From Massilia agilis (lineage in GTDB: Bacteria > Pseudomonadota > Gammaproteobacteria > Burkholderiales > Burkholderiaceae_D): DNA of 64,000 nt. The position numbers and the translations under genes were made by a program. Below the pieces are notes generated by a model. It was given only the letters and a program-made list of their open reading frames with translations, searched no databases and had not been told where the DNA came from. The stretch lies in assembly GCF_024756255.1 (NCBI RefSeq), contig NZ_JANUHB010000004.1:186001-250000 (forward strand). Direction: 5' to 3'. Of this stretch, positions 54,525 to 61,778 are shown piece after piece (within the stretch, counting starts at the first letter, position 1; each line of letters opens with the position of its first letter).

Positions 54525-54552
54525 AGCCGTGGAAGGCTGCCCTTCCACGGCT
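54525..54552 (-). terminator. Rho-independent terminator downstream of ffh
   Basis: AGCCGTGGAAGG - CTGC - CCTTCCACGGCT, perfect 12-base stem; on the minus strand it is followed by a run of T. It ends the ffh transcript, after the family 2 repeat. Confidence 0.85.
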
Positions 54553-54572
54553 CTTTCAAGTTGGCTTCAACA

Positions 54573-54653
54573 CGTCGTCCCCGCGGAGGCGGGGACCCAT
54601 GCTGAGCGTGCGTTCACGCGGTCTATGGGTTCCCGCCTGGTGCGGGAACGACG
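54573..54653. repeat. Family 2 repeat pair between ffh and its terminator
   Basis: CGTCGTCCCCGCGGAGGCGG..GACCCATG and CTATGGGTTCCCGCCTGGTGCGG..AACGACG. It lies between the ffh stop and the terminator hairpin, so it is in the ffh 3' untranslated region. Confidence 0.85.
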
Positions 54654-54695
54654 TTCTTGGGTTTGCGACTGCCGGTAATGACGCTGGTTCGGCGC

Positions 54696-56063
54696 TTACC
54701 GCAGCCCCGGCATCATCCCCTTCATTCCGCGCATCATCTTCATCAGGCCACCGCCCTTGAGCTTCTTCATCATCGCGTTCATCTGCTCGTACTGCGACAG
54801 CATGCGGTTCACGTCCTGCACCTGCACCCCGGCGCCGGCTGCGATGCGGCGCTTGCGATTGGCCTTGATGAGCTCGGGCTTGGCGCGTTCGGCCGGGGTC
54901 ATCGAATCGATGATACCCACCATCCGGCGCACCTGCTTTTCGGCCTGGTCCATGTTGGCATTGCCGGCGGCCTGCTGGAACTGCGCCGGCAGCTTGTCGA
55001 TCAGGCCGGCCATGCCGCCCATTTTCTTCATCTGCGCCAGCTGCGCCTTGAAGTCGTTCATGTCGAACCGGGCGCCGGACTTGATCTTGGTGGCCAGGTC
55101 CGCGGCCGCCTTCATGTCCACGCCCTTGCGCGCTTCTTCGACCAGGGCCAGGATGTCGCCCATGCCCAGGATGCGGTTGGCCATGCGCGCCGGATCGAAC
55201 GGCTCCAGGCCGTCGAGCTTTTCGGACACGCCGGCAAACTTGATCGGCTTGCCGGTCACGTGGCGCACCGACAGCGCCGCACCGCCGCGCGAGTCGCCAT
55301 CGAGCTTGGTCAGCACCACGCCGGTCAGCGGCAGCGCGTCGTTGAAGGCCTTGGCCGTGTTGATCGCGTCCTGGCCGAGCATGGCGTCGACCACGAACAG
55401 GGTCTCGATCGGCTTGACCGCCGCGTGCACCTCGGCGATCTCTTTCATCATCGCTTCGTCGATACCCAGGCGGCCGGCAGTGTCGATGATCAGCACGTCG
55501 TGGTAGTGCTTGCGCGCCCAGTCCAGCGCGTTCCTGGCGATGTCCACCGGCTTGTCGGTGGTGGTGGTCGGGAAGAAGTCGGCGCCGACCTGTTTGGTCA
55601 CGGCCTCGAGCTGGGCGATTGCAGCAGGGCGGTACACGTCGGCCGAAACCGTCAGCACCTTTTTCTTCTTTTCTTCCTTGAGGTACTTGGCCAGCTTGCC
55701 GGTGGTGGTGGTTTTACCCGCGCCCTGCAGGCCGGCCATCAGGATGATCGCGGGCGGCTGCTGCGCGAACGACAGCTGCGAGGCTTCGGGGCCGAGGTCG
55801 GCGCCCATCAGCGCGGCCAGCTCGCGCTGCACCACGCCCACCAGCGCCTGGCCCGGCGACAGCGAACCGATCACTTCCTCGCCCAGCGCTTTTTCCTTGA
55901 CCTTGCCGATGAACTCGCGCACGGCCGGCAGCGCCACGTCGGCCTCGAGCAGCGCCAGGCGCACTTCGCGCAGCATCTCGGCGGTGTTCGATTCAGTCAG
56001 GCGCGCCTCGCCGCGCATCGTCTTGACGACCTTGGCAAGGCGTTGGGTAAGGTTATCCAGCAT
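54696..56063 (-). CDS. ffh: Signal recognition particle protein Ffh
   Basis: SRP54 GTPase that binds signal sequences with 4.5S RNA and delivers ribosomes to FtsY. The 455-residue protein has the N domain (MLDNLTQRLAKVVKTMRG), the G domain with P-loop GLQGAGKTTTTGKLA, DTAGRLGID and TKLDGDSRGGAALS, and the Met-rich M domain (about 300-455: MKKMGGMAGLIDKLP, ...RMLSQYEQMNAMMKKLKG) for RNA and signal binding. Divergent from the ABC transporter; in many related genomes its neighbour is the ypjD gene that here lies 4.6 kb away. Confidence 0.97.
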   Translation of the reverse strand: MLDNLTQRLAKVVKTMRGEARLTESNTAEMLREVRLALLEADVALPAVREFIGKVKEKALGEEVIGSLSPGQALVGVVQRELAALMGADLGPEASQLSFAQQPPAIILMAGLQGAGKTTTTGKLAKYLKEEKKKKVLTVSADVYRPAAIAQLEAVTKQVGADFFPTTTTDKPVDIARNALDWARKHYHDVLIIDTAGRLGIDEAMMKEIAEVHAAVKPIETLFVVDAMLGQDAINTAKAFNDALPLTGVVLTKLDGDSRGGAALSVRHVTGKPIKFAGVSEKLDGLEPFDPARMANRILGMGDILALVEEARKGVDMKAAADLATKIKSGARFDMNDFKAQLAQMKKMGGMAGLIDKLPAQFQQAAGNANMDQAEKQVRRMVGIIDSMTPAERAKPELIKANRKRRIAAGAGVQVQDVNRMLSQYEQMNAMMKKLKGGGLMKMMRGMKGMMPGLR

Positions 56064-56219
56064 GGCTATCTACTATTCAGATGGTTGAGTCGGACGTTGC
56101 CGCCAGGGCAGTCCGGACGAAACCGTCATTTTACCCGATAAGACGGGCGTTCTTACCGACGAGCGCGGCGCCGGCCGCGGCATCCCGGCGCACCCTTGCA
56201 CACTGTTGTGTTGAATAGT

Positions 56220-56247
56220 TTGACAACATCTTGCCCAGCGGTATACC
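56220..56247 (+). promoter_or_regulatory. Putative sigma-70 promoter of the ABC transporter operon
   Basis: Consensus TTGACA (56220-56225), 16-base spacer, TATACC (56242-56247), about 95 bases upstream of the substrate-binding-protein ATG and pointing rightwards. Confidence 0.55.
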
Positions 56248-56342
56248 TTTCCAGCGGGTATTAAGAAGACGGCGCACGCCAAGCCGCCCGGCCATACCGC
56301 AGCTCATCGATTGACCTTACGACCTAACGGAGAAGAGAAGTC

Positions 56343-57317
56343 ATGAAAGCAAAAGTGTTCGGCAAGACCCTCCTCATCGCATCGCTGCTGGCCGCCACAA
56401 GCGCGCAGGCCCAAGAGGTGGTGCGACTCGGCAATCTCAAGTTCGCGCATTACGGCGCCGTCTCGTATATCAAGGAAATCGCGCCCAAGTGCGGCATCAA
56501 GGTGGAGGAGAAGGTCTTTGCGAAAGGGCTGGACGCCATGCAGGCCGTGATCGCGGGCGAGCTGGACGTGGCCACCACCGCCTCCGAGGCCGCCATCTCC
56601 GGCCGCGCCGCCGGCGCCCCGATCTATGTGGTGGCGGGCTTTGCCAAGGGCGGCGCGCGGCTGGTGGCGCGCCAGGGCCTGCCGATCAAGAGCGTGGCCG
56701 ACCTGAAGGGCAAGAGGGTGGGCGTGACGCGCGGCGGCATCCAGGAAGTGCTGCTGATGGCCGAGCTGCACAAGGCCGGCCTGTCGTCCGACACGGTGCC
56801 GGGCAAGGACGTGCAGCTGGTGTACCTGGCCTATGCCGACCTGAACCAGGCGCTGCTGGGCAAGAACATCGACGCCATGATGCAGTCCGAGCCGCAGTCG
56901 TCGCAGGCGATCAACAAGGGCTTCGGCGTGGAAGTGCTCAAGCCGTACGACACCCCGATCGGCGAACCGGTGCGCACCATGGTCATGACGGAGAAGTTCT
57001 ACACCACCCATCGCCCCGTGGCCGAAAAGTTCATGAAGTGCTTCGTGCAGTCGACCAAGACCTTCCTCGACAACCCGGCGCTGGCCGAGAAGTATGTGCG
57101 CGAGGTGGTGTTCAAGGGCCAGATCAGCGCCGACGACTACAAGGACGCGCTGGGCAACTCGATGTTCTCGTATGACGTGACGCCCGAGCACATCCAGGCC
57201 ACGACCGACATGATGGTCAAGACGGGCGTTGGCAAGATGGCCAAGCCGCCGGTGGCCAAGGAATGGGTCAAGACCGATTTGCTGGACGAGGCCAAGAAAA
57301 GCCTGAACATCAAATAA
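56343..57317 (+). CDS. ABC transporter substrate-binding protein (nitrate/sulfonate/taurine class)
   Basis: A 324-residue periplasmic protein of the NMT1/SsuA/TauA type with signal peptide (MKAKVFGKTLLIASLLAATSAQAQ). Fold markers: VRLGNLKFAHYGAVSYIKE, GELDVATTASEAAISG, LVARQGLPIKSVADLKGKRVGV (family signature), YLAYADLNQALLGKNIDAMM. The ligand is not predictable. The ATG follows GGAGAAGAGAAGTC. First gene of a three-gene transporter operon; no sulfonate or taurine oxygenase gene adjoins. Confidence 0.88.
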   Translation: MKAKVFGKTLLIASLLAATSAQAQEVVRLGNLKFAHYGAVSYIKEIAPKCGIKVEEKVFAKGLDAMQAVIAGELDVATTASEAAISGRAAGAPIYVVAGFAKGGARLVARQGLPIKSVADLKGKRVGVTRGGIQEVLLMAELHKAGLSSDTVPGKDVQLVYLAYADLNQALLGKNIDAMMQSEPQSSQAINKGFGVEVLKPYDTPIGEPVRTMVMTEKFYTTHRPVAEKFMKCFVQSTKTFLDNPALAEKYVREVVFKGQISADDYKDALGNSMFSYDVTPEHIQATTDMMVKTGVGKMAKPPVAKEWVKTDLLDEAKKSLNIK

Positions 57318-57330
57318 GGCGGAGGCGCCG

Positions 57331-58167
57331 ATGGGCAAGCGAAACTGGCGGGAGATCGGGCTCGGGCTGGTGGTGCCGCTGGTCGCGATCGCACTGTGGC
57401 AATGGGTGGTCAAGCAGGGTTGGGTGGACGAGAAGATCCTGCCTTCGCCGCAGGAGGTGGCCGAGAAGTGGGTGGCCTACCTGCTGCCGCTCAAGCCCTT
57501 CGCCGAGTTCCAGCAAGAGAACCCGGGCGCCAGCTGGTGGGCCTGGGCATTCTCCGGCGAGCTGATCGTCGATTCGCTCGGCAGCATGTACCGGGTGGTG
57601 GTGGGCTTTTTGGTCGGGGCCGGGCTGGCACTGCCGCTGGGCCTGGCGATGGGCGCGAGCCGGGCGGCCTATGCCTGGTTCAACCCGCTGGTGCAGGTGC
57701 TGCGCCCGATCCCGCCGATCGCCTACATCCCGCTGTCGATCCTGTGGTTCGGGCTGGGCAATCCGCCGGCCGTGTTCCTGATCGCGCTGGGCGCGTTTTT
57801 CCCGGTGCTGATGAACACCATCGCCGGCGTGCGCCAGGTCGACTCGATCTACCTGCGCGCCGCGCGCAACCTGGGCGCGGGCGGCGCCACGCTGTTTTTG
57901 CGGGTGATCCTGCCGGCGTCGGTGCCGTACATCCTGGCCGGGGTAAGGATCGGCATCGGCACCGCCTTCATCGTGGTGATCGTGGCCGAGATGATCGCGG
58001 TGAACAACGGCCTGGGCTACCGCATCCTCGAAGGGCGCGAGTACTTCTGGTCGGCCAAGATCATCGCCGGCATGATCACCATTGGTATGTTGGGCCTGGC
58101 GATCGACGTGGGCATGACGCGCCTGAACAACCATCTGCTGCGCTGGCACCGCGGCCTGGAGCACTGA
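57331..58167 (+). CDS. ABC transporter permease (SsuC/TauC class)
   Basis: A 278-residue inner-membrane permease with about six transmembrane segments. The binding-protein-dependent transport loop is visible as AARNLGAGGATLFLRVILPASVPYILAG, the cytoplasmic EAA loop that meets the ATPase. It also has PIPPIAYIPLSILWFGLG, typical of the class. A 13-base gap to the binding protein and one base to the ATPase. Confidence 0.9.
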   Translation: MGKRNWREIGLGLVVPLVAIALWQWVVKQGWVDEKILPSPQEVAEKWVAYLLPLKPFAEFQQENPGASWWAWAFSGELIVDSLGSMYRVVVGFLVGAGLALPLGLAMGASRAAYAWFNPLVQVLRPIPPIAYIPLSILWFGLGNPPAVFLIALGAFFPVLMNTIAGVRQVDSIYLRAARNLGAGGATLFLRVILPASVPYILAGVRIGIGTAFIVVIVAEMIAVNNGLGYRILEGREYFWSAKIIAGMITIGMLGLAIDVGMTRLNNHLLRWHRGLEH

Positions 58168-58168
58168 G

Positions 58169-58966
58169 ATGAGCGGATCGCACATCGTTATCGAGCACGT
58201 GGGGAAGGTGTTCACCGCAGGCGGGCGCGACGTGGTGGCGCTCAAGGACATCAACCTGGACATCCCGCGCGGCCAGTTCACCTGCCTGCTCGGGCCTTCC
58301 GGCTGCGGCAAATCGACGCTGCTCAATGCGGTGGCCGGCTTTGCACCGCCGACTGCGGGCAGCATCACCGCCGATGGCCAGCCGGTCACCGGGCCGGGGC
58401 CGGACCGCGGCATGGTGTTCCAGGAATACGCGCTGTTCCCGTGGATGACCGTGGAGCAGAACATCGGCTTCGGGCTCGAGATCAAGGGCGTGCCGCGCGA
58501 CGAGATCAAGCGCCGCGTCACCGAGCTGCTCAAGCTCCTGTCGCTGTCGGACTTTCGCCAGCGCTTTCCCAAGGACCTGTCGGGTGGCATGCGCCAGCGC
58601 GTGGCGATCGCGCGCGTGCTGGCGCTGGACTCGCCGATCATGCTGATGGACGAGCCGTTCGGCGCGCTCGACGCGCTCACCCGGCGCAACCTGCAGGACG
58701 AGCTGCTGCGCATCTGGGCGGAACTGAAGAAGACGATCCTGTTCGTGACCCACTCGATCGAGGAAGCGATCTACCTGGCCGACCGCATCGTGGTGATGAC
58801 CTACCGGCCGGGCACGATCAAGCGCGACATACTGGTGGACCTGGCGCGCCCGCGCGACCCGGCGGCGCCGGAGTTCAATGCGCTCAAGCGCGAGCTGGGC
58901 TTGCTGGTCATGGAAGAACAGCAGCGCCACCACAGCGACGAGCTGCGCATGGCGGCGGTGGATTAG
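58169..58966 (+). CDS. ABC transporter ATP-binding protein (SsuB/TauB class)
   Basis: A 265-residue ATPase with Walker A G42-T50 (GPSGCGKST), Q-loop (VFQEYALFPW), signature LSGGMRQRVAIAR, Walker B (IMLMDEPFGALD) and H-loop (FVTHSIEEA). It drives the preceding permease. A family 1 repeat begins 10 bases after the stop codon, and the GST gene converges from the other side. Confidence 0.92.
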   Translation: MSGSHIVIEHVGKVFTAGGRDVVALKDINLDIPRGQFTCLLGPSGCGKSTLLNAVAGFAPPTAGSITADGQPVTGPGPDRGMVFQEYALFPWMTVEQNIGFGLEIKGVPRDEIKRRVTELLKLLSLSDFRQRFPKDLSGGMRQRVAIARVLALDSPIMLMDEPFGALDALTRRNLQDELLRIWAELKKTILFVTHSIEEAIYLADRIVVMTYRPGTIKRDILVDLARPRDPAAPEFNALKRELGLLVMEEQQRHHSDELRMAAVD

Positions 58967-58975
58967 TCGTGATTC

Positions 58976-59075
58976 GTAGGGTGGGCACATTGTGCCCACG
59001 CGGTGATACGCGGCCGTGCAAACTTCCCTTGGCGCTCGCCGAGCGTTCCCGCGTGGGCTCAAGAGCCCACCCTAC
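58976..59075. repeat. Family 1 repeat between the ABC operon and GST gene
   Basis: GTAGGGTGGGCACATTGTGCCCACGCG, about 45 bases spacer, then CGCGTGGGCTCAAGAGCCCACCCTAC. The right end supplies the TAG stop (59072-59074, minus strand) of the GST gene. Confidence 0.85.
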
Positions 59076-59743
59076 GTAACATCTACCGCCAGCGCCGCCA
59101 GGTGCGAGCCGCGGCGGCGCACGAAATCGAGCAGCAGTTCCGGATACTCCGGCGTCACCGCCCCCGCCACGGACGGCCGCGCGGCCAGCGCCGCGCGCCA
59201 CGCCTGCACCTTCGGCTTGCCGTCCAGGATGCCGAACCGGCCGATCCGGTCGAACACGTCGAAATACCGGAACACCGGCCCGAACGCCGCGTCCACCAGC
59301 GAAAAGCGCGCGCCCGCGAACCACGGCCCGTCGCCCAGCACCTGCTCGATGGTCGCGAATTTCCCTTCCAGGCTGTCGGCCGCGCGTTCGAATGCCGCCG
59401 CATCCGGCGCGTTGTAGAACGTCCCGATGGCCGTCAGCACGCTGGACCCAAACTCCACCCACGCCCGGTGCTTCGCCCGCAGCAGCGGGTCTGCCGGATG
59501 CAGCCTTGGCCCGAGCGTCTCGTCCAGGTAGTCGCAGATCACCGCCGACTCGAACAGCACCTCGCCATCCACCTTCAAGAGCGGCACCTTGCCCAGCGGC
59601 GAAATCGCGGTGAACCAGGCCGGCCGGTTGCCCAGGTCCACCCAGCTGCGCTCGAACGCGGCGCCTTTTTCGGCCAGGGTGATCGCCGCGCGCTGCACGT
59701 ACGGGCACAGCTTGTGGCTCACCAGTTCCAGCCGGGCGGTCAT
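59072..59743 (-). CDS. Glutathione S-transferase family protein
   Basis: A 223-residue GST with an N-terminal thioredoxin-like domain (LELVSHKLCPYVQRAAITLAEKG, with a catalytic-type Cys in KLCPY; FTAISPLGKVPLLKVDG cis-Pro loop; FESAVICDYLDE) and a C-terminal helical domain. The Cys in place of a Ser/Tyr suggests an omega- or beta-like type that does thiol transfer or deglutathionylation. ATGA overlap with the DoxX gene. The stop is provided by a repeat. Confidence 0.88.
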   Translation of the reverse strand: MTARLELVSHKLCPYVQRAAITLAEKGAAFERSWVDLGNRPAWFTAISPLGKVPLLKVDGEVLFESAVICDYLDETLGPRLHPADPLLRAKHRAWVEFGSSVLTAIGTFYNAPDAAAFERAADSLEGKFATIEQVLGDGPWFAGARFSLVDAAFGPVFRYFDVFDRIGRFGILDGKPKVQAWRAALAARPSVAGAVTPEYPELLLDFVRRRGSHLAALAVDVT

Positions 59744-60135
59744 GGCTGCGCTCCCGCCGGCCGCAGCGCCAGCGCGCCGTCGCCGCCCAGCGCGTGCACC
59801 ACCGACGCGATCATCAGGAATGCCGGGTACTCCCAGCCGCCGCCGTTGGCGGTGAACACCCAGCCGTTGGGCAGGTGCACGCTGGCCGCGCCGGCCAGCA
59901 CCGGCAGCAGCGCCAGCGAAGCGGCGCGGCCATGAAAACCAAGCAGGATCATCAACCCGCCGGCCAGTTCGGCCGCCACCACCACATAGGCGGAGTGGGC
60001 CGGGAATCCGTGCGCCACAAAGAACTGGTCGGCGCCGGGCAGGGTGAACACCACGATCTTGAGCAGCGCGTGGGCCAGCCACATGACCCCGAGGGCGACG
60101 CGCAGCAGCGTGAATGCGTATGCGGTTTGCATCAT
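59740..60135 (-). CDS. DoxX-family membrane protein
   Basis: A 131-residue DoxX/SURF4-type membrane protein with four hydrophobic segments (about 6-25, 45-65, 70-90, 100-120) and the family marks RVALGVMWLAHALLKI, VVAAELAGGLMILLGFHGR. MmpS-type DoxX proteins act in thiosulfate or redox homeostasis in other organisms. The start is ATG at 60135 or 60132. Divergent from a MarR gene with two strong operators between. Confidence 0.87.
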   Translation of the reverse strand: MMQTAYAFTLLRVALGVMWLAHALLKIVVFTLPGADQFFVAHGFPAHSAYVVVAAELAGGLMILLGFHGRAASLALLPVLAGAASVHLPNGWVFTANGGGWEYPAFLMIASVVHALGGDGALALRPAGAQP

Positions 60136-60154
60136 CTCGTCCTTTCGTAAAGTC

Positions 60155-60206
60155 GTTGCAAGTGCAACTAAATCGCAGTGTAGTTGCTGGTCGTTGCAAT
60201 TGCAAC
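60155..60206. promoter_or_regulatory. Twin MarR operators between doxX-gst and marR-type genes
   Basis: Two perfect or near-perfect palindromes: GTTGCAAGTGCAAC (60155-60168) and GTTGCAATTGCAAC (60193-60206), centres 38 bases apart, both followed by TAAA on the plus strand. The 83-base divergent gap holds little else. The MarR product of the rightward gene is the natural ligand. Confidence 0.75.
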
Positions 60207-60218
60207 TAAAATCACCGC

Positions 60219-60665
60219 ATGACCAAGAAAGACGACAACCCTTCCGCCTGGCCGCTGCTGCTCACCGGGCACGCGGTCCTGACCGGCATGATCGAACGCC
60301 GCCTGGCCGATGCCGCCCTGCCGCCGCTGGCCTGGTACGACGTGCTATGGGCGCTCGAGCGCGCGCCGCAGCACCGCCAGCGCATGCATGAACTGGCCGA
60401 CTACGTGGTCCTCACGCGCAGCAACCTGACGCGGCTGGTGGACCGGCTGGAAACGGCGGGCCTGCTGCGGCGCGAGAGCGACCCCGAGGACAAGCGCGGC
60501 GCCTACGCGGTGCTGGAGCCCGCTGGCCTGGTCATGCGCAAGAAGATGTGGACGACCTATTCGGCGGCGATCCACGAGCTGTTCGACGCCCACCTGTCCG
60601 CGGCCGAGCAAAAGGCCATCGGCGGCGCCCTGCGCAAGGTGATTTCCGCGGCGCGCGCGTTGTGA
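60219..60665 (+). CDS. MarR-family transcriptional regulator
   Basis: A 148-residue winged-helix repressor: LPPLAWYDVLWALERAP, HELADYVVLTRSNLTRLVDRLETAGLL (recognition helix), RRESDPEDKRGAYAVLEP (wing). It has no cysteine. It probably represses its own gene and the divergent doxX-gst pair through the two palindromes at 60155-60206. The inducer is unknown; aromatic or electrophilic compounds would fit a GST target. Confidence 0.88.
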   Translation: MTKKDDNPSAWPLLLTGHAVLTGMIERRLADAALPPLAWYDVLWALERAPQHRQRMHELADYVVLTRSNLTRLVDRLETAGLLRRESDPEDKRGAYAVLEPAGLVMRKKMWTTYSAAIHELFDAHLSAAEQKAIGGALRKVISAARAL

Positions 60666-60723
60666 GGCTGGCCCTGCCGCCGGCTGGACTGCACCGGCCG
60701 ATGTTGGTGTAGACTTGGCGTCT

Positions 60724-61527
60724 ATGCAGACCTCTCTATTCTTTGCCGCGGCCCTGCTGTACGCGCTGTGCACCGTGCTGCCGTCGCGGCGCGGCGCGCT
60801 CGTCTCAGGCGTGACCGCGCTCGCCTGGCTCGTCCACGGCGCCGCAATGTGGCTGGACATGGCCACGCCCAGCGGCCTGCGCGTCGGCTTTGCCATCATG
60901 TTATCGGCGGCGATGTGGATCTCGGTGGCCGCCTACTGGCTCGAAAACCGCAATTTCTCGCTCGACGGCCTGCGCCGCATGGTGATGCCGTCGGCGTTTG
61001 CGGGGGCGCTGCTGCCGGTGCTGTTTCCCGGTAGCGTGATGCCGGTGCAGCAACAGTCCGCCGCCTTCGGCTGGCACATCGCGGTGGCGGTGCTGGCCTA
61101 CAGCACCATGACGATCGCCGCGTTCCACGCCGTGCTGATGGCGCTGCAGGAATCGCGCCTGCACACGAGAAGCAGCAGTTCCGGCTGGCTGGGCGGCGCG
61201 CTCGACCAGCTGCCGGCGCTGCTGACGATGGAAAAGCTGCTGTTCCGGATGATCTGGATCGGCTTCATCCTGCTCAGCCTCACGGTGCTGTCGGGGATCG
61301 TGTTCTCCGAAGAGCTGTTCGGCCGCGCGCTGCGGTTCGACCACAAGAGCGTGTTCGCGCTCCTGTCCTGGCTCCTGTTCGCGTCGCTGCTGGCGGGCCG
61401 CCGCTGGCGCGGTTGGCGCGGCAAGACCGCGCTGCGCTTTACCCTTGCCGGTTTCGCCACGCTGGCGCTGGCTTACGTCGGCAGCCGTTTCGTGCTCGAG
61501 GTGGTGCTGCACAGGAGCCTGGCATGA
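60724..61527 (+). CDS. ypjD: Inner-membrane protein YpjD, cytochrome c assembly (CcsA/HemX-like)
   Basis: A 267-residue membrane protein with about eight hydrophobic segments in the CcsA/HemX family, start MQTSLFFAAALLYALCTVLPSRRG. The conserved tryptophan-His region WHIAVAVLAYSTMTIAAFHAVLMALQES and later LLFRMIWIGFILLSLTVLSGIVFSEE are typical. Related proteins move haem across the membrane or stabilise the envelope. The start ATG at 60724 is preferred over a TTG 9 bases before. ATGA overlap with the next gene. Confidence 0.86.
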   Translation: MQTSLFFAAALLYALCTVLPSRRGALVSGVTALAWLVHGAAMWLDMATPSGLRVGFAIMLSAAMWISVAAYWLENRNFSLDGLRRMVMPSAFAGALLPVLFPGSVMPVQQQSAAFGWHIAVAVLAYSTMTIAAFHAVLMALQESRLHTRSSSSGWLGGALDQLPALLTMEKLLFRMIWIGFILLSLTVLSGIVFSEELFGRALRFDHKSVFALLSWLLFASLLAGRRWRGWRGKTALRFTLAGFATLALAYVGSRFVLEVVLHRSLA

Positions 61528-61772
61528 CGCGCTTGTTGTTCTGGCTCGCGCTTGCCATCCTGGTGGTGATGGCCATCCGTACCAAGCTGCGCCAGGCCGC
61601 ACCGCCGCCGCAGGCGCCGCGTTCGCCCGAGCCGGCGCGGCCCGTGGCCGGACAGTCCGAACCCATGGTGAACTGCGCCCATTGCGGGGTGTACTTCCCG
61701 GCGTCCGAAGCGGTGCGCGCGGGCGGCCGCGAGTACTGCTGCCCGGCCCACGCCCGCCACAGCGCCTCCTGA
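61524..61772 (+). CDS. PP0621-family small protein
   Basis: An 82-residue protein with an N-terminal membrane anchor (LLFWLALAILVVMAIRT), a Pro-rich linker and a C-terminal zinc-ribbon-like motif CAHCGVYFPASEAVRAGGREYCC with H at the end. The PP0621 family always sits between ypjD and pilS in many beta- and gammaproteobacteria, as here. Unknown function. ATGA overlap with ypjD; the pilS start lies 6 bases downstream. Confidence 0.85.
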   Translation: MTRLLFWLALAILVVMAIRTKLRQAAPPPQAPRSPEPARPVAGQSEPMVNCAHCGVYFPASEAVRAGGREYCCPAHARHSAS

Positions 61773-61778
61773 TTGCCG

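Noticed and set aside
56343..58966. Aliphatic sulfonate or taurine utilisation operon
   Set aside because: No ssuD, ssuE or tauD gene adjoins; the three transporter genes fit several ligands of the class (nitrate, sulfonate, taurine, pyrimidine precursors).
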